This document shows, piece after piece, positions 10,315 to 20,138 of a DNA stretch of 64,000 nucleotides. The DNA comes from Zopfochytrium polystomum. Its lineage: Eukaryota > Chytridiomycota > Chytridiomycetes > Chytridiales > Chytridiaceae. A model generated the notes under the pieces. That model saw nothing but the letters and a program-made list of their open reading frames with translations. It was not told the DNA's origin and searched no databases. Within the stretch, counting starts at the first letter, position 1. Each line of letters begins with the position of its first letter. The stretch is taken from contig JAIVFJ010000268.1 in assembly GCA_025765615.1 (NCBI GenBank), forward strand, positions 7,501-71,500, read 5' to 3'. Made by a program: the position numbers and the translations under genes.

Positions 10315-10900
10315 TTGCGGTGCGGTAGCGGTGGGTGGGCCACGTACTTCGCCCAAGCCCCTCTCCTGCCGCCTCTCCTTGCCGCCTTCCCCTCCTTCCT
10401 GCCCTTTGATTCCTGGGCTTGGTCGGAGTTTGAAACCTGGACGGACGTTGCTGCGAGAAATTTGGCCCAGCGTCGAAGAACAGCGCTTTTACATGTAATG
10501 GGCACATTCAGTAGATAATAAATAGTGTTCACTCCAAATCCTCCGGATTCCGAGACCTCCACCGCATTTCGTTTCGTAGCAGCGCGAGGCAGCTGGAGCA
10601 GCTGCCCTCTTCTCCACTGCTCGGCATTGGGAGGAATATCTTCGGGCATATTTTTTTGAACAGACATTCAACAAAAAGCCTTTGTATTCACAAACATCGA
10701 GCGATAGTCACATTGTGCTGGTAGTAGAGGGACAAAGAGAAAGGAAAGGGGAGCGACACTGCACGGCAAACAAGCACAGGGTAGGCGTGGGGAACAAAGA
10801 AAGATCAAAAAAACAGCGAGAGAGAGAAAGAAAGAAAAGTCTGAAAGATGGAAGGGCCGACGCAAGGGGAGCTGGGAGTGGGGTAGCGGTGGCGGCACAG

Positions 10901-12355
10901 CTACACCAAGTCAACGTAAGAAAACTTGGCGGAGCCTCCTGCTGACGTTCGTCCGCTTTGACCCTGGCGTTCCGCCGGCGCCGATAACGACGACAACGAC
11001 AACGCCGATGAGGATGACGACGACAACGACGAGGACGTGGGCGACGACGACGAGGCCTCCGCCAACGTCGACGACGATGACGACGACGACGGCGACAACA
11101 CAACCGGCGGCTTCTGCGGCGGAAGCAGCCCGCTGCGCGCCCACCACTCGACAACATCAAGGTGGCCGTTCTTCTCGGCCAGCCGCACGGCGTCCGGCGA
11201 GTACCGCAGCGCCAGGCCGCTGTCCTTCCACCACTGCAGCACGGCAACGTGCCCGTTGCCGCTCGCGTCGTCCATGGCCTTTTGGCTGCATGAGAGCATC
11301 GCGGCCCGGGAGCGCGGCCGCTGCCGCAGCCATTGCCACTGCTGTCGCCCGGACCGCCCCACCAACGACCGGGGCGCCTCCGCGAGCCACGCCGACCAAC
11401 CTCTCCACCAACCACTTTGCCCGATGTCCGACGTCGTTCCCGACGGAGGCGGTCCGTTCTCCTTCCACCACTGCAGCACGGCCACGTGCCCATTGCCGCT
11501 GGCGGCGTCCACGGCGTCCGCGGCCGCGGTGCGCGCCAGCGTCTCCTCAACGCCTTGGTCCGCGCCGCCGCCGCGGAACCACTCCAGCACCGACACGTGC
11601 CCGCCCTCGCTGGCCCCGTGCAGCGCGGCGGCCGAGTAGAACCGGCCGAACCCGCGCGCGCGCCACCACCGCAGCGCGCCGAGCTGGCCGTGAGAAGCGG
11701 CAGCGTCGACCGCGCGGCTGACGTAGTAAGCCCACGGGTCCGTCGCGTCCGTGACACGGGTGCAGGAGACGTCGTAGCCGGCTGCGTCGCACCAGTCGAG
11801 GACGGACGTGCGGCCGTGGGCGCTGGCGGTTGCGATGAGGTCGCCGAGGTAGCGGCCGGTGCGCGATAGCGTGAAGGAGGAGGAGGAGGAGGACGGGGAG
11901 GAGGAGGTTGAGGTTGAGGAAGAGGAGCGACGGTCGCCTTTGTGGTTATCAGGGGCGTTGGGCGGGGGCGGAAGGAGCAGTCCGTGAGCGACGGCAAGGT
12001 CCAGGAAGCCGGTGTCGCCGCTGGTGGCGACGCGCTCCAGGGCACGGCGGAACGTTGGCACTGCCGCGGCGGCCTCTCCTTTTTCGTCTGCTGACGTCTG
12101 TGTCGGGTGGTGGTGGTCGGACAACGACGGCCTGCCGGGGCGGCTGCTGCTGGGGCGGCGGCGGCGGCGGCGGGAGCGAGCGGCGGGGTCGATGTTGTCG
12201 TTGTCGTCGGGCTGGAGCGAGTGCAGCTGGACTGCGTGCAGCCGGTACAAAGTGGCGAGGCGGATGCGTGCGGCGGGCGGCAGGTACTGGCAGATGGCCT
12301 CGACCAGCGTCGTCGGCCCGAACGGCGGCGGAGGCGGCGGAGCCGTCGTTGCCAT
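10901..12355 (-). CDS. F-box-like/ankyrin-repeat protein
   Basis: A single-exon leftward gene of 484 residues starting at the ATG 12,355. After a Pro-rich start, LVEAICQYLPPAARIRLATL resembles an F-box-like helix set. Degenerate ankyrin repeats follow, with the pattern A..NGH..VL.WW..SG: ASAHGRTSVLDWCDAAG, AAASHGQLGALRWWRARG, ASEGGHVSVLEWFRGGG, ASGNGHVAVLQWWKENG, ASGNGHVAVLQWWKDSG and AEKNGHLDVVEWWARSG. Repeats with Trp-Trp are common in large paralogous families of chytrid-like fungi. The general role is protein-protein binding, perhaps as a ubiquitin-ligase adaptor; the partner is unknown. Low-complexity Ser/Asp tracts interrupt the repeats and fill the C-terminus. A related dead fragment lies at about 59,200-59,420. 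Confidence 0.8.
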   Translation of the reverse strand: MATTAPPPPPPFGPTTLVEAICQYLPPAARIRLATLYRLHAVQLHSLQPDDNDNIDPAARSRRRRRRPSSSRPGRPSLSDHHHPTQTSADEKGEAAAAVPTFRRALERVATSGDTGFLDLAVAHGLLLPPPPNAPDNHKGDRRSSSSTSTSSSPSSSSSSFTLSRTGRYLGDLIATASAHGRTSVLDWCDAAGYDVSCTRVTDATDPWAYYVSRAVDAAASHGQLGALRWWRARGFGRFYSAAALHGASEGGHVSVLEWFRGGGADQGVEETLARTAAADAVDAASGNGHVAVLQWWKENGPPPSGTTSDIGQSGWWRGWSAWLAEAPRSLVGRSGRQQWQWLRQRPRSRAAMLSCSQKAMDDASGNGHVAVLQWWKDSGLALRYSPDAVRLAEKNGHLDVVEWWARSGLLPPQKPPVVLSPSSSSSSSTLAEASSSSPTSSSLSSSSSSALSLSSLSAPAERQGQSGRTSAGGSAKFSYVDLV

Positions 12356-12841
12356 CGTCGTCGTCGTCGTAGTGGTGCGGCCGTGGCGCTGTCACAAAAC
12401 TCAAGCGTGTGGAAAGTGTCCAATCAATTCAGGCTGCAACAACGACGACAAAAAAAAAAAAAAAAAAAAAAAGTGGTCGTTCTCACGCAACGCACTTTTT
12501 TTTGTCTCTCAAAGAGAAATGAAAAAAAGGCAAAAGGAAAAAAAAAAAAAAAAAAACATTGGGTTGGGGTGGTTCAAAGATTGGTGATACAACATTGCTC
12601 CTTTCTCACTAGTGTCGGCTTCACACTATTATTTGTAGATCCCGTTGGCTTTCAAAGAAAAATAAAGAAATTCACAGCTGTGACTGCCAGCACTGTCGCT
12701 TGCAAGGAGAGGCAATTGCTGGATTCACAGCTGCTGGGTTAATTGAGGCCATGAAAACTGGTTTGCTTGCTGACCAGCGGCCGCAATACTGCTGCAGCCA
12801 GTCATCAGCTGCCAGAATGCCAGGCTGGCAAGCAGACCTGT

Positions 12842-13252
12842 TGTTAGGCGTAACTGACTGGTTAGCAGCAAGAGGCACAAGACGGACCCAAGCCTATTGT
12901 GACTGTCAGTTATCGTTCTCATGATGCCCATGGGAGAGTGAGCCACCGCCAATGCAGACCTGGGTGCTGGCTTGTGCTGTTGACAAATACTCCGAGTATT
13001 AAGTGGAACGGAAACCTGGTGTCAACCGTTTTCCTCCTCCTCTCTCAAGCAGATAATGTAGGAGAGGTTTTTACCCTGTGCCAGTCACGCTTGCCTAGCA
13101 ACTATTACAGCATGTATATCATCATCATATATCAAATATTCATAACAGAGTTTCTTCTCCTTTCTCTCCAAGTTGGGAGAAGGACCACCCACAAACACAC
13201 ATCTCCACTTCATTCACTCCTTCCACTCACTCACTCAGAGTAGACTGTTTAC
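12842..13252. repeat. Dispersed repeat with TGTTAGGC end, copy 1
   Basis: From TGTTAGGC (12,842) to the phrase ending GTTTAC (13,252), the sequence matches the reverse complement of 21,392-21,801 at high identity. The first 60 bases also match a short piece present in every 5.2-kb array unit (for example 33,228-33,290). The TG start would fit a solo LTR, but no matching CA end or target duplication was established. The 12.4-12.8 kb stretch before it holds A-runs and no gene. Confidence 0.75.
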
Positions 13253-13259
13253 ACTTTCT

Positions 13260-14046
13260 TCCTGACTGTATGTAGAGCTGGGGGTGGCAGTCCACTGGTG
13301 TGTGACAGGAGGTTGAAGTCCTCTTGATGGCAGTGTGCTGGGTTCAAGCCCCAGTGCAACCTCACCATTTCTGCATGCTGCTTAGGTTGGACTGGGTAGG
13401 AGCCACTTGGTGATGGAAGGATGGAGGGTAAATCTGTGATGCCTCTAGGTTCCTGTCAATACATCTAGTCAAATCCATTTCTCTCAAGGTGATATGAATG
13501 AGTTGTCTGGTCAGGTACTGCTGCAGGAATGGTCTCTCAGGTAAGCTCCTCCTCCCTGGTTATTGGCTCCTGGGCCTTTGGTGGGCCTGGTCTTCACTGG
13601 GTTCAGACCCTCTTTCTCTCAGATTAATGCCTGCGATGTCATGGTGCCACATTTGGGTGGGGGAGTGGGTGTTAACCTTCCTTGCTTCTAAGAAAGGGAA
13701 TTCCTCTGGCTTGGTGAAGCAGATGTCTGTGTCCTAGTAGGATGAAGTAAGAAGAGTCCCACTGTCTCCCACCCCTGTGTGCCCCCTCCTTGGGTTGAGT
13801 TGGAACTTCTCCTTGGAGTGAGACAAGTTGTGTCTGGGTCTGTGTGTGAGAGTCTTCTCTTTGTGTGTAGTAAGAGAGTTTCTTTGTGTTTCTTGGGCTT
13901 CTTAAGACTCCAAATACATTGTCCTGTCTAGTGGCGCCTAGACATCTCCTTTTTGCCCTTTTTCACTTTTCAGGATTGGTATTTAGGTCATTGCTCTATT
14001 TGCCACCCATAGCCCAGGGTGAGGATTTAGAGAGCACAGTCTCACA
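13260..14046 (-). mobile_element. Inverted, internally deleted copy of the array's retroelement 5' region
   Basis: Read in reverse from 14,046 it starts TGTGAGACTGTGCTCTCTAA and follows the array sequence that starts at 33,900 in unit 1. It jumps over about 34,110-34,500 and continues to the equivalent of about 35,095. Landmarks shared with the array are the 'transposon-like' phrases at 34,600-34,850 and a tRNA-like B-box. This shows that the sequence inside the array is a dispersed element and that 33,900 is a true element end. Confidence 0.75.
13275..13365 (+). promoter_or_regulatory. tRNA-like (pol III type 2) internal promoter motifs
   Basis: An A-box-like TGGCAGTCCACTGG at 13,285 and a B-box-like GGGTTCAAGCCCC at about 13,339 are spaced by about 55 bp, as in tRNA-derived SINEs. 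The same B-box (GGGTTCAATCCCC, minus strand) recurs in each array unit (about 35,010 in unit 1). No complete tRNA cloverleaf is present. Confidence 0.4.
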
Positions 14047-14640
14047 GATATCTCCAACCATTCGCAATGGCAGGAGAGTGTTGTTTGACCCAGCTGGCAC
14101 CGCTTGGCCTGGGAAGAGTCCAATTACAAACAAGAAAGTGTGCGATCCGCCATTACAGTAGGGAAGCTAAGGCGCCTCCACGGTCTTACTTAAAGACTGC
14201 GCACTCCGGCTCAACGCTGATCAAAAGCATTAAATTGGTGAGGATTCGAACCCCAGCACTTAGCGCGGCCTGTTCCTCACATAGCCCAGACCCTTGCCAA
14301 ATGGTACATTTACTATGTCTGCTTGTCTGTCTACTTAATTTGATTTTGTCCTTTGTTGACCCTGTTTGCCGTGGTCATCCCCTATGGGCTCTGTCTGCTG
14401 CACTGACGCACCTCCACAAAGCCTCTTCCACTAGCAAAGTTGTTTTGCCAGAGGGTTCCAACAGGCGCCATGCACCTGTCTCCACCATAGACAGAATTCA
14501 ATCCCTTCATGGGTTACACAGGCTGCACTGGTGTCAGGAACATGGCAGGACAGGGCAAGGCAGACAAGGAACTGAGAGGAGTGATGATTGTATTGGAAAC
14601 AATAATTCACTTGAGGGATGGGACAGGTCCCCCCATCCCC

Positions 14641-14650
14641 CTTTTATACC
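14641..14650 (-). promoter_or_regulatory. TATA box, leftward
   Basis: On the minus strand GGTATAAAAG is followed by a G-run. It is the mirror of the motif at 15,281-15,290 and lies on the outer side of the heat-shock-like array. No open frame of note follows to the left. Confidence 0.5.
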
Positions 14651-14757
14651 TTTTGAGAGTGTTCCTTGTCAAGACTCAAAGAAAGTTCCAGAAAGAGCTA
14701 TTAGTAATACAATGATACCAATGATACCAATGACAACAAGACAAGTCAGGAAAGCAA

Positions 14758-14857
14758 AGAAGGTACCAGAAGGTTCCATAAGGTTCCATGAAGGAATGTT
14801 CTAGAAGGTTCCGAAGGTTCCATGAAGGAATGTTCTAGAATGTTCCAGAAGGTTCCA
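14758..14857 (-). promoter_or_regulatory. Heat-shock-element array, left arm
   Basis: GAA and TTC triplets alternate with two-base gaps. The best block is 14,833-14,855, five perfect alternating units (TTC-GAA-TTC-GAA-TTC). Further imperfect blocks run back to 14,758. Trimeric or longer nGAAn inversions are the known binding site of heat-shock factor. The array sits about 110 bp upstream of the leftward TATA box at 14,650-14,641. Confidence 0.6.
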
Positions 14858-15118
14858 GAGGGTGATTCATAACAACTGGGAACTTGACAAGCACTACTCA
14901 CCTGTCCGCCACCTCCATAGACAAACTGCCTCACCTTCGATAGGTGAAGAGTCAGACATACTTTGTCGGTTGCCCGCAGTCTCTGGTTCCACTGTTGCCC
15001 ACAGGGTATCCCCTTCATGGGGTCAATGGCACAGCAGATGGGTGAGAGACAGGCACTCCGCGCCTATGCCCCACAGTCATTTCTGCTGCACTGTTATGAA
15101 TCCCCTCTGGAAACCTCT

Positions 15119-15173
15119 GGAACCTTCTAGAACATTCCTTCATGGAACTTTGTGGAACCTTCTGGAACCTTCT
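15119..15173 (+). promoter_or_regulatory. Heat-shock-element array, right arm
   Basis: There are two perfect four-unit blocks, 15,120-15,137 and 15,155-15,172 (GAA-TTC-GAA-TTC with two-base gaps). They lie about 110 bp upstream of the rightward TATA box. Confidence 0.6.
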
Positions 15174-15280
15174 TTGCTTTCCTGACTTGTCTTGTTGTCA
15201 GTGGTATCATTGGTATCATTGTATTACGAATTGCTCTTTCTGGAACTTTCTTTGAGTTTTGACAAGGAAGACTCTCAAAA

Positions 15281-15290
15281 GGTATAAAAG
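15281..15290 (+). promoter_or_regulatory. TATA box, rightward
   Basis: GGTATAAAAG followed by a G-run, mirror image of 14,641-14,650. A weak open frame with one stop follows at 15,387-15,697. Between that frame and the ADP-ribosyltransferase-like gene at 16,483 there is about 0.8 kb, with a (CA)n tract at 16,351-16,380 and no supported gene. Confidence 0.5.
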
Positions 15291-16347
15291 GGGGATGGGG
15301 GACCTGTCCTATCCCTCAAGTGAATTATTGTTTCCAATACAATCATCACTCCTTTCAGTTCCTTGTCTGCCTTGTCCTGTCCTGCCCTGTTCCTGACATG
15401 CACCAAGGCCCTTTCATGGGACCACCCTGACAAACACTCTGTCTACATCCTAGTCACACATGTCCCTCCTTCATTGCAACATAAGACAAACGTGCCAGAT
15501 ATAGATAGCCTGGCTCGATAGTCCATTACACACTTTGCAGCTTACAACGCACTACATAGCCCTGTACACTCTGAAAAAGACCAAGTTACTCGCTGCCTAT
15601 CGCCGCACTCGAAAATCGAATTCACAACAGAATGGAGGTTGTGGAGAAGCGCAGATAAGGAAGCAAATGGACATGCCTTCCACTTGAAATTATGAGAAAG
15701 CAAGCTGGACAGATCATCATCCACATCAACGACCATCTCATCAGGCCAGAGGAAAAAGGAACTGTGAAAAGTCGAGAGACGGCAGGGTGTGCAAAGAAGT
15801 ATCAGTTTGATTGGAAATCAGTTTCACGTGCCAGAAACGTCAGCGAACAAGCTCCATCCTGATCGCTCTAATGGGAGGCCGGGGGGTGGGGGCGGACCGC
15901 AATGGCGCCTGCGTTCACCCGCCTTTGCTTACTGCAATAAATACAGTAAAATGCACCCCAAAAGGAAAAGTCAACACAGGGGTGATAGGAGCAGCAGCAG
16001 CGGGTTCGGATTGGTCGAAGGTCCGGCAACCCGTCGCGCCGCATCTGAACGCGGAACGCTAGGCAATCTCACTGTCAGTGGGCGCCGCTTCACTCTTCGC
16101 TCGTGCCTTTCTCAGTTTCCCATCCTGGCCCATCCCCTTCGCTCACTCAACCACAACAATTAATTTTTTTGTCGTTTTTTCTATTCAGCGAAGGGGGCAC
16201 TCGATTTCCTCCACTCGAAGGAAATATGCGTGCTGAAACGAGAGACACACTGCCGCTGGCACGGCCCTCTAGTCCTCAAGTGGAAGTGCAAGTGTAATGG
16301 CGCAGCCTTGGCAACTTGCGCGCATATTTATTGGCACCACGCACGAG

Positions 16348-16381
<34 letters not shown>

Positions 16382-16482
16382 ACTCGCACAAAAACAAAAA
16401 CGAGTGAACGCAAGTGCCAACACCACCCCACCCGCCCTCACCCGGCCTCGTTCGTGACGAGGGCGTCTACCACCACGAAACA

Positions 16483-17836
16483 ATGGACGCCCTGCCCGTG
16501 CTTTCGCAGGTCAAATCCCTCGTGCAATTCATCTCGGGCGACTCGGAAGGGGCAAAGGAGACCCAAGAGAACTTCTCCAGACAACTCCCCGTCGTGCCCC
16601 AACTTCGATCGCTCGTCGAATGTATCAAAGGCGACAACGACGCAGCTCGAAGTACGCAGGAGAGCTGCGGCGAGTTCCTGCTAGGCGCGCTAGATGGCAT
16701 GCCGGTGATCGGGCACGTCAAGGGCGGCATACATTACGCGTTAGGCCAGCAAGACCGCGGAGACCAGTCCATGAAGGCGGCAAGCCGCACCGTGGGCGTG
16801 CTGGGCGGCGGGGTCGGCGGCTTCCTTGTCGGTGGGCCTCTTGGTGCTGCCGTGGGCGGCGTCTCGGGCGGCGCGGCGGTCGACTGCCTGGCTACTGGCA
16901 TACACAGCGCTACGCGGCGCGAGTTCACTCCCTCCGGCCAGATCGCCGCTTGGGCACGAGTCCACCAGCTTGCGGTGTCCAAGGACGCTCCAAAGGCGAA
17001 GATCCCTGCCCTGGTATTTGAAGCCGCGGTAGGCATCACCATGGACGCACTCTCGGGGTATTTCGCCGGTGAGTCTGTTCGTGCGTTCCAGGCTAAGGCG
17101 GCCAGCGGGAAGGTGACGTCTACTGCTCCCGTTGATGGAGAGATGGGTAGTCCGCCAGACTTTGCGGCCGGTGCGAACTCTGTCAAGCCCGAACCCACTT
17201 ATGCCGGGGAGCCTATCCCAAATGAAGCGTGGGTAGAGCCGGGTACGGAGCTCTACCGAGGTGACAAAGTGTCGCCTTCAAGTATTCTTAAAGAGGGTTT
17301 CAAGTCGAAAGGAGCACAGAATCGAGTTCCCCCTGTGCAAGCGTAACTACGACGTTTTTGACCACACCAAGGCAAGCAAACCCAACACGAACATGGTCTC
17401 GACGACGTTTGATTATGGAGTTGCCAAGCATTTCATGTTATCCGTTGAGGAGGGCTTAGTTCGACTGCAAGAAGGAATGCACTACGTTGTCGCCAAAATT
17501 GTCCCTGGTCCTAAGTCGGCAATCAATGTGGTGAAGTGCGCCGATCTGCTCAAGAAGCCAGCATGGTTCCTTAACGAGTGCGAGGCTACCTTTATTAACT
17601 CAATCCCCTCAAGTTTCATAAAGGAATTGTATGTTTATGAGTGGAATGCCTTACTCGGAAGGAGTGTTGTAAAGCAAACCATTCCAAACCCAGCCTTCGT
17701 GAGCCCGGCGGCTGCCACTGCGACAGCTACCGCTGCCAACCACGTCATGGGACTGATACCACTTTCAGCTGCTGCATTGATCACGGCTGAATGGGTCGCA
17801 CAGAAGGATAGTTTGATTTCTACCGGTGCGTTTTGA
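16483..17836 (+). pseudogene. ADP-ribosyltransferase toxin-like protein, frame broken
   Basis: The frame from ATG 16,483 ends at TAA 17,344, but a second frame (+1) continues the same domain to TGA 17,836. The N-terminal part has two copies of a short motif (KSLVQFISGDSEGAKETQE and RSLVECIKGDNDAARSTQE), then a Gly-rich hydrophobic stretch at about 16,800-16,880 (GGGVGGFLVGGP) that could insert in a membrane. The C-terminal part resembles the enterotoxin-A/pertussis-S1 class of ADP-ribosyltransferases: LYRGD with the NAD-binding Arg at 17,257, a VSTT motif at 17,396-17,407, and a downstream Glu region (ECEATFINSIP) near 17,576-17,605. Such enzymes transfer ADP-ribose from NAD to a protein target. 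The break falls between about 17,310 and 17,345. No GT-AG intron of workable length fits there, so it is a one-base indel, real or from sequencing. Target, secretion route and activity cannot be judged. Confidence 0.6.
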
Positions 17837-18136
17837 GACTGAGCTCTTGGCTCGTGGAGCTTCGGATTCTCCGATCGCGAACTTGCATTTATTTCTTCCT
17901 CTATCTGCTTTCAGCGTGGCTGCTGTGTGCCGGGTCGGCTATTTCTTCTCCACTTTCTCTGCGGTAGTCTTTCCCAATTGTTGAAGCTATTACATGAACT
18001 TTTATTTCCTTTTTTTTCTTCTTTTTTGTCGTCTGTTGTGTTCACCTTCGGCCTCATATTCTCGTTTTGATCTCACACCAGGGGTTTGCAAAATTCAATT
18101 TCAATTCAATACTTGTCTCTCAATCAATTTTCAATA
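17837..18136. other. Gene-free spacer
   Basis: T-rich DNA after the ADP-ribosyltransferase-like gene, ending in an AATTTCAATT-type repeat at 18,090-18,130. No gene, RNA or promoter signal is supported. Confidence 0.5.
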
Positions 18137-18991
18137 GTGTGAGACTATACTCACTCCTTTGACCCTGGGATCTGGGCCCTAGAGTGAGGGAAAGCAAATA
18201 ACAGGCTAAAACTAACTTTATTGGGCTGTTGTCTAGGGGGTGTTTCAACCCTACTGCTTGCCTAGTCCACGAAGTATCCCTACTGATCTGTCTAACAGGG
18301 GTCTCAAACACAAAGAATGAACATTCAGACGGACAATCCTCTGAGGGATCGGTGCTGGAGCACTGATTACTTGTGTGGCTGCGGGCTGATGCGAGGGGAA
18401 ACAGAAGGGCACTCCTGAAGGCCCAACACAACCATAGAATAAAGAGAGAGAAGGGCGAAACGGGGGTTTTTATCTCAGGAGCCTAATCTCAAATACAGCA
18501 GGAGCGGTTAATAGCAACAGGACAGACAGGTCACGACCTAGCGTCCCTCGTCATCGCCAGCGATGGGGGGGGGGGGAGAGAGAAGGGAGTTGACTATGTA
18601 GGGGTTGGAAGGTCGCCAGCAGGGAACTCACACGCGGAAACCTGCGATTGTACACGCACCCTGCTGGGCTGCGTTGGCATGATCACTCGACCAACAGGCT
18701 TTATCGGATCGCACTTGTACTCACACATCTCGCTCTCACAGCAATAGGACCGAGGCAGGCACTCGTAGATTGAACTCTCAGGTGTCAGGGACCGCGCAGG
18801 ACATGGCCACCAACACCTTGCGGGGTCAACGACACCACTGCCATTGCCTCCGCAGCAGGTGAGTGGCTGTGATCCTCACTCCAACACAGAGCTAATAGGG
18901 GCCCAAATCCTTGAGGTTTTATGACAGGTACGCTTGGTTTTGCAAATAAAATCCCTAGACGTTATCACTGAGACCTCGGTGTAGTCTCACA
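18137..18991. mobile_element. 855-bp element with short terminal inverted repeats (MITE or solo LTR)
   Basis: It starts TGTGAGACTATAC and ends, in reverse, TGTGAGACTACAC: ten identical bases, then one mismatch. It is flanked on both sides by ATAG, a likely 4-bp target duplication. It has no long coding frame. A truncated inverted copy lies at 7020-7754, and a partial one at about 22,490-22,590. TG...CA ends would suit an LTR; the inverted repeats and lack of coding would suit a MITE. It interrupts the end of the hAT transposase relic: its terminal bases supply that frame's stop. Confidence 0.7.
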
Positions 18992-20125
18992 ATAGAGTAT
19001 TGCAATCTTTGAACAAAAAGATACTCATTCGTTTCCATCCTCCTCTGCCTCCTCCACCACTGTCCCAAGAAGCCCCACAATCAATTCGTTGCTCCAGAGA
19101 TCGTTTTTTTTCTTTCAAAAACAGCGTACATTCGAAATTCTCTGGCAGCATAGATTTCTGGTCATCTGTGCGAACAAAAGAACATTTGCTGACGAGCCTC
19201 TCAACAATGTTTGATGTTGGAGGTCTCCATGACAGGTCTGGGAAGTAGAAAGAACCACAACACTGCTTCTTCCTGAGTCCATCCTCCATAATACTTTTCC
19301 AACCACTCTTCGTTGGATTGATAGGAGTTTCTTGTGGTTGGAGCAAGCAGCTGCATTGAACTGTCTCCTCAATCGTGGAGTCATTCGAACCCTCAAGGAT
19401 TTTAACGATGTATGATTCAAACGTTTGAACTTGACATATTGGCCTCTGGTCCAAGATACTCTTCCATGGAGGGAAACATTTCAATCAACCTATCCAACTT
19501 CACACATGCTTGTCAAATTGTTGTTTTTTCCCCTCTGAAGAAGCTTTGTTACAACCTCCATCTCCTTGAGCTTTTCGAACAATTCTTCATTGCAGATATT
19601 GTCAGCAGGTGTTGGAAGGTGTTCAACGATATCCCTTTCATTACCAATAAATGGCCTAAGTTACAGGAAGCATTCCACCATTGAGAATGTGGAAGACCAT
19701 CAAGTTTCATTTCGCTTCACTGGAGGTGGGTCTTCTTTCGCAGTGTTGCTGTTTTTTTGAGGTTTCCGAGCTTAGACATGAGGCCATTGATCTTTGAAGA
19801 GGTACTTCATCACTGCAAGGTTGAGGCAATGGATTGCCCAACCAATGAGGGGAACTCCAATGTGCACTGCTGTTGCCTTGTTGGTGTTGCGGTTGTCTCC
19901 AACAAGAAAGAGAACGCTAACATACAGTGGCTCACAAAAGTGTGCCAATGTTTTTGCCACAATGAGAGTCTCTGCTCAAACACACTCAAAAATTGCAGTA
20001 CAGACACGAAACTCACCTCAGTTACTCTCAGAGATCTGCTCTATCAGCTGCTTAAGTGCCACAGCTGTACTGTACATATTAGAGTTGAACGTGCGACCAC
20101 TCCATTGGCACAATTTGTGTGATGT
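18992..20125 (-). pseudogene. hAT-family transposase relic
   Basis: Leftward frames broken by stops and shifts retain hAT landmarks. About 19,930-19,780 reads NTNKATAVHIGVPLIGWAIH then LNLAVMKYLF, the hAT phrase around the conserved 'GVPLIGCASHRLNLAV' core. The C-terminal dimerisation region at about 19,225-19,085 reads SNIVERLVSKC, then FVRTDDQKSMLPENFE and LFLKEKKR. Between them lies a diverged middle (19,250-19,700). The N-terminal zinc finger and the first catalytic part are missing or replaced by the Tc1 relic upstream. The final codons run into the 855-bp element, which was therefore inserted later. Confidence 0.65.
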
Positions 20126-20138
20126 GAAAAATTTTATT

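Larger units (their letters stand above)
14533..15397. repeat. Large palindrome with divergent promoter-like arms
   Basis: The arms at 14,533-14,873 and 15,093-15,397 are reverse complements of each other with modest divergence (unequal length, 341 and 305 bp), around a 219-bp non-repeated centre. Outer ends share GTCAGGAACA; inner ends share GATTCATAAC. Going outwards from the centre, each arm has an array of GAA/TTC heat-shock-like motifs, then a stretch with repeated ATGATACCA, then a TATA box, then CT-rich DNA. The structure could be a foldback element or two head-to-head copies of one regulatory unit. Confidence 0.8.

Noticed and set aside
8314..10518. A 734-codon rightward frame and a 438-codon leftward frame over the 8.4-10.3 kb gene
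   Set aside because: Arg/Ala-rich composition without domains, produced by strong third-position GC bias of the opposite or shifted frame.
10708..12423. A 571-codon leftward frame overlapping the ankyrin gene
   Set aside because: It is a Pro/Arg/Ser-rich shadow in another frame of GC-rich DNA. The ankyrin frame has recognisable repeats and a proper ATG.
14230..14330. Possible tRNA gene on the minus strand
   Set aside because: GGGGTTCGAATCCTC makes a fair T-arm, but no matching acceptor, D or anticodon arms could be laid out around it.
19757..20122. Rightward frame of 121 codons in the hAT relic
   Set aside because: It is antisense to the recognisable hAT sequence and has no motif of its own.
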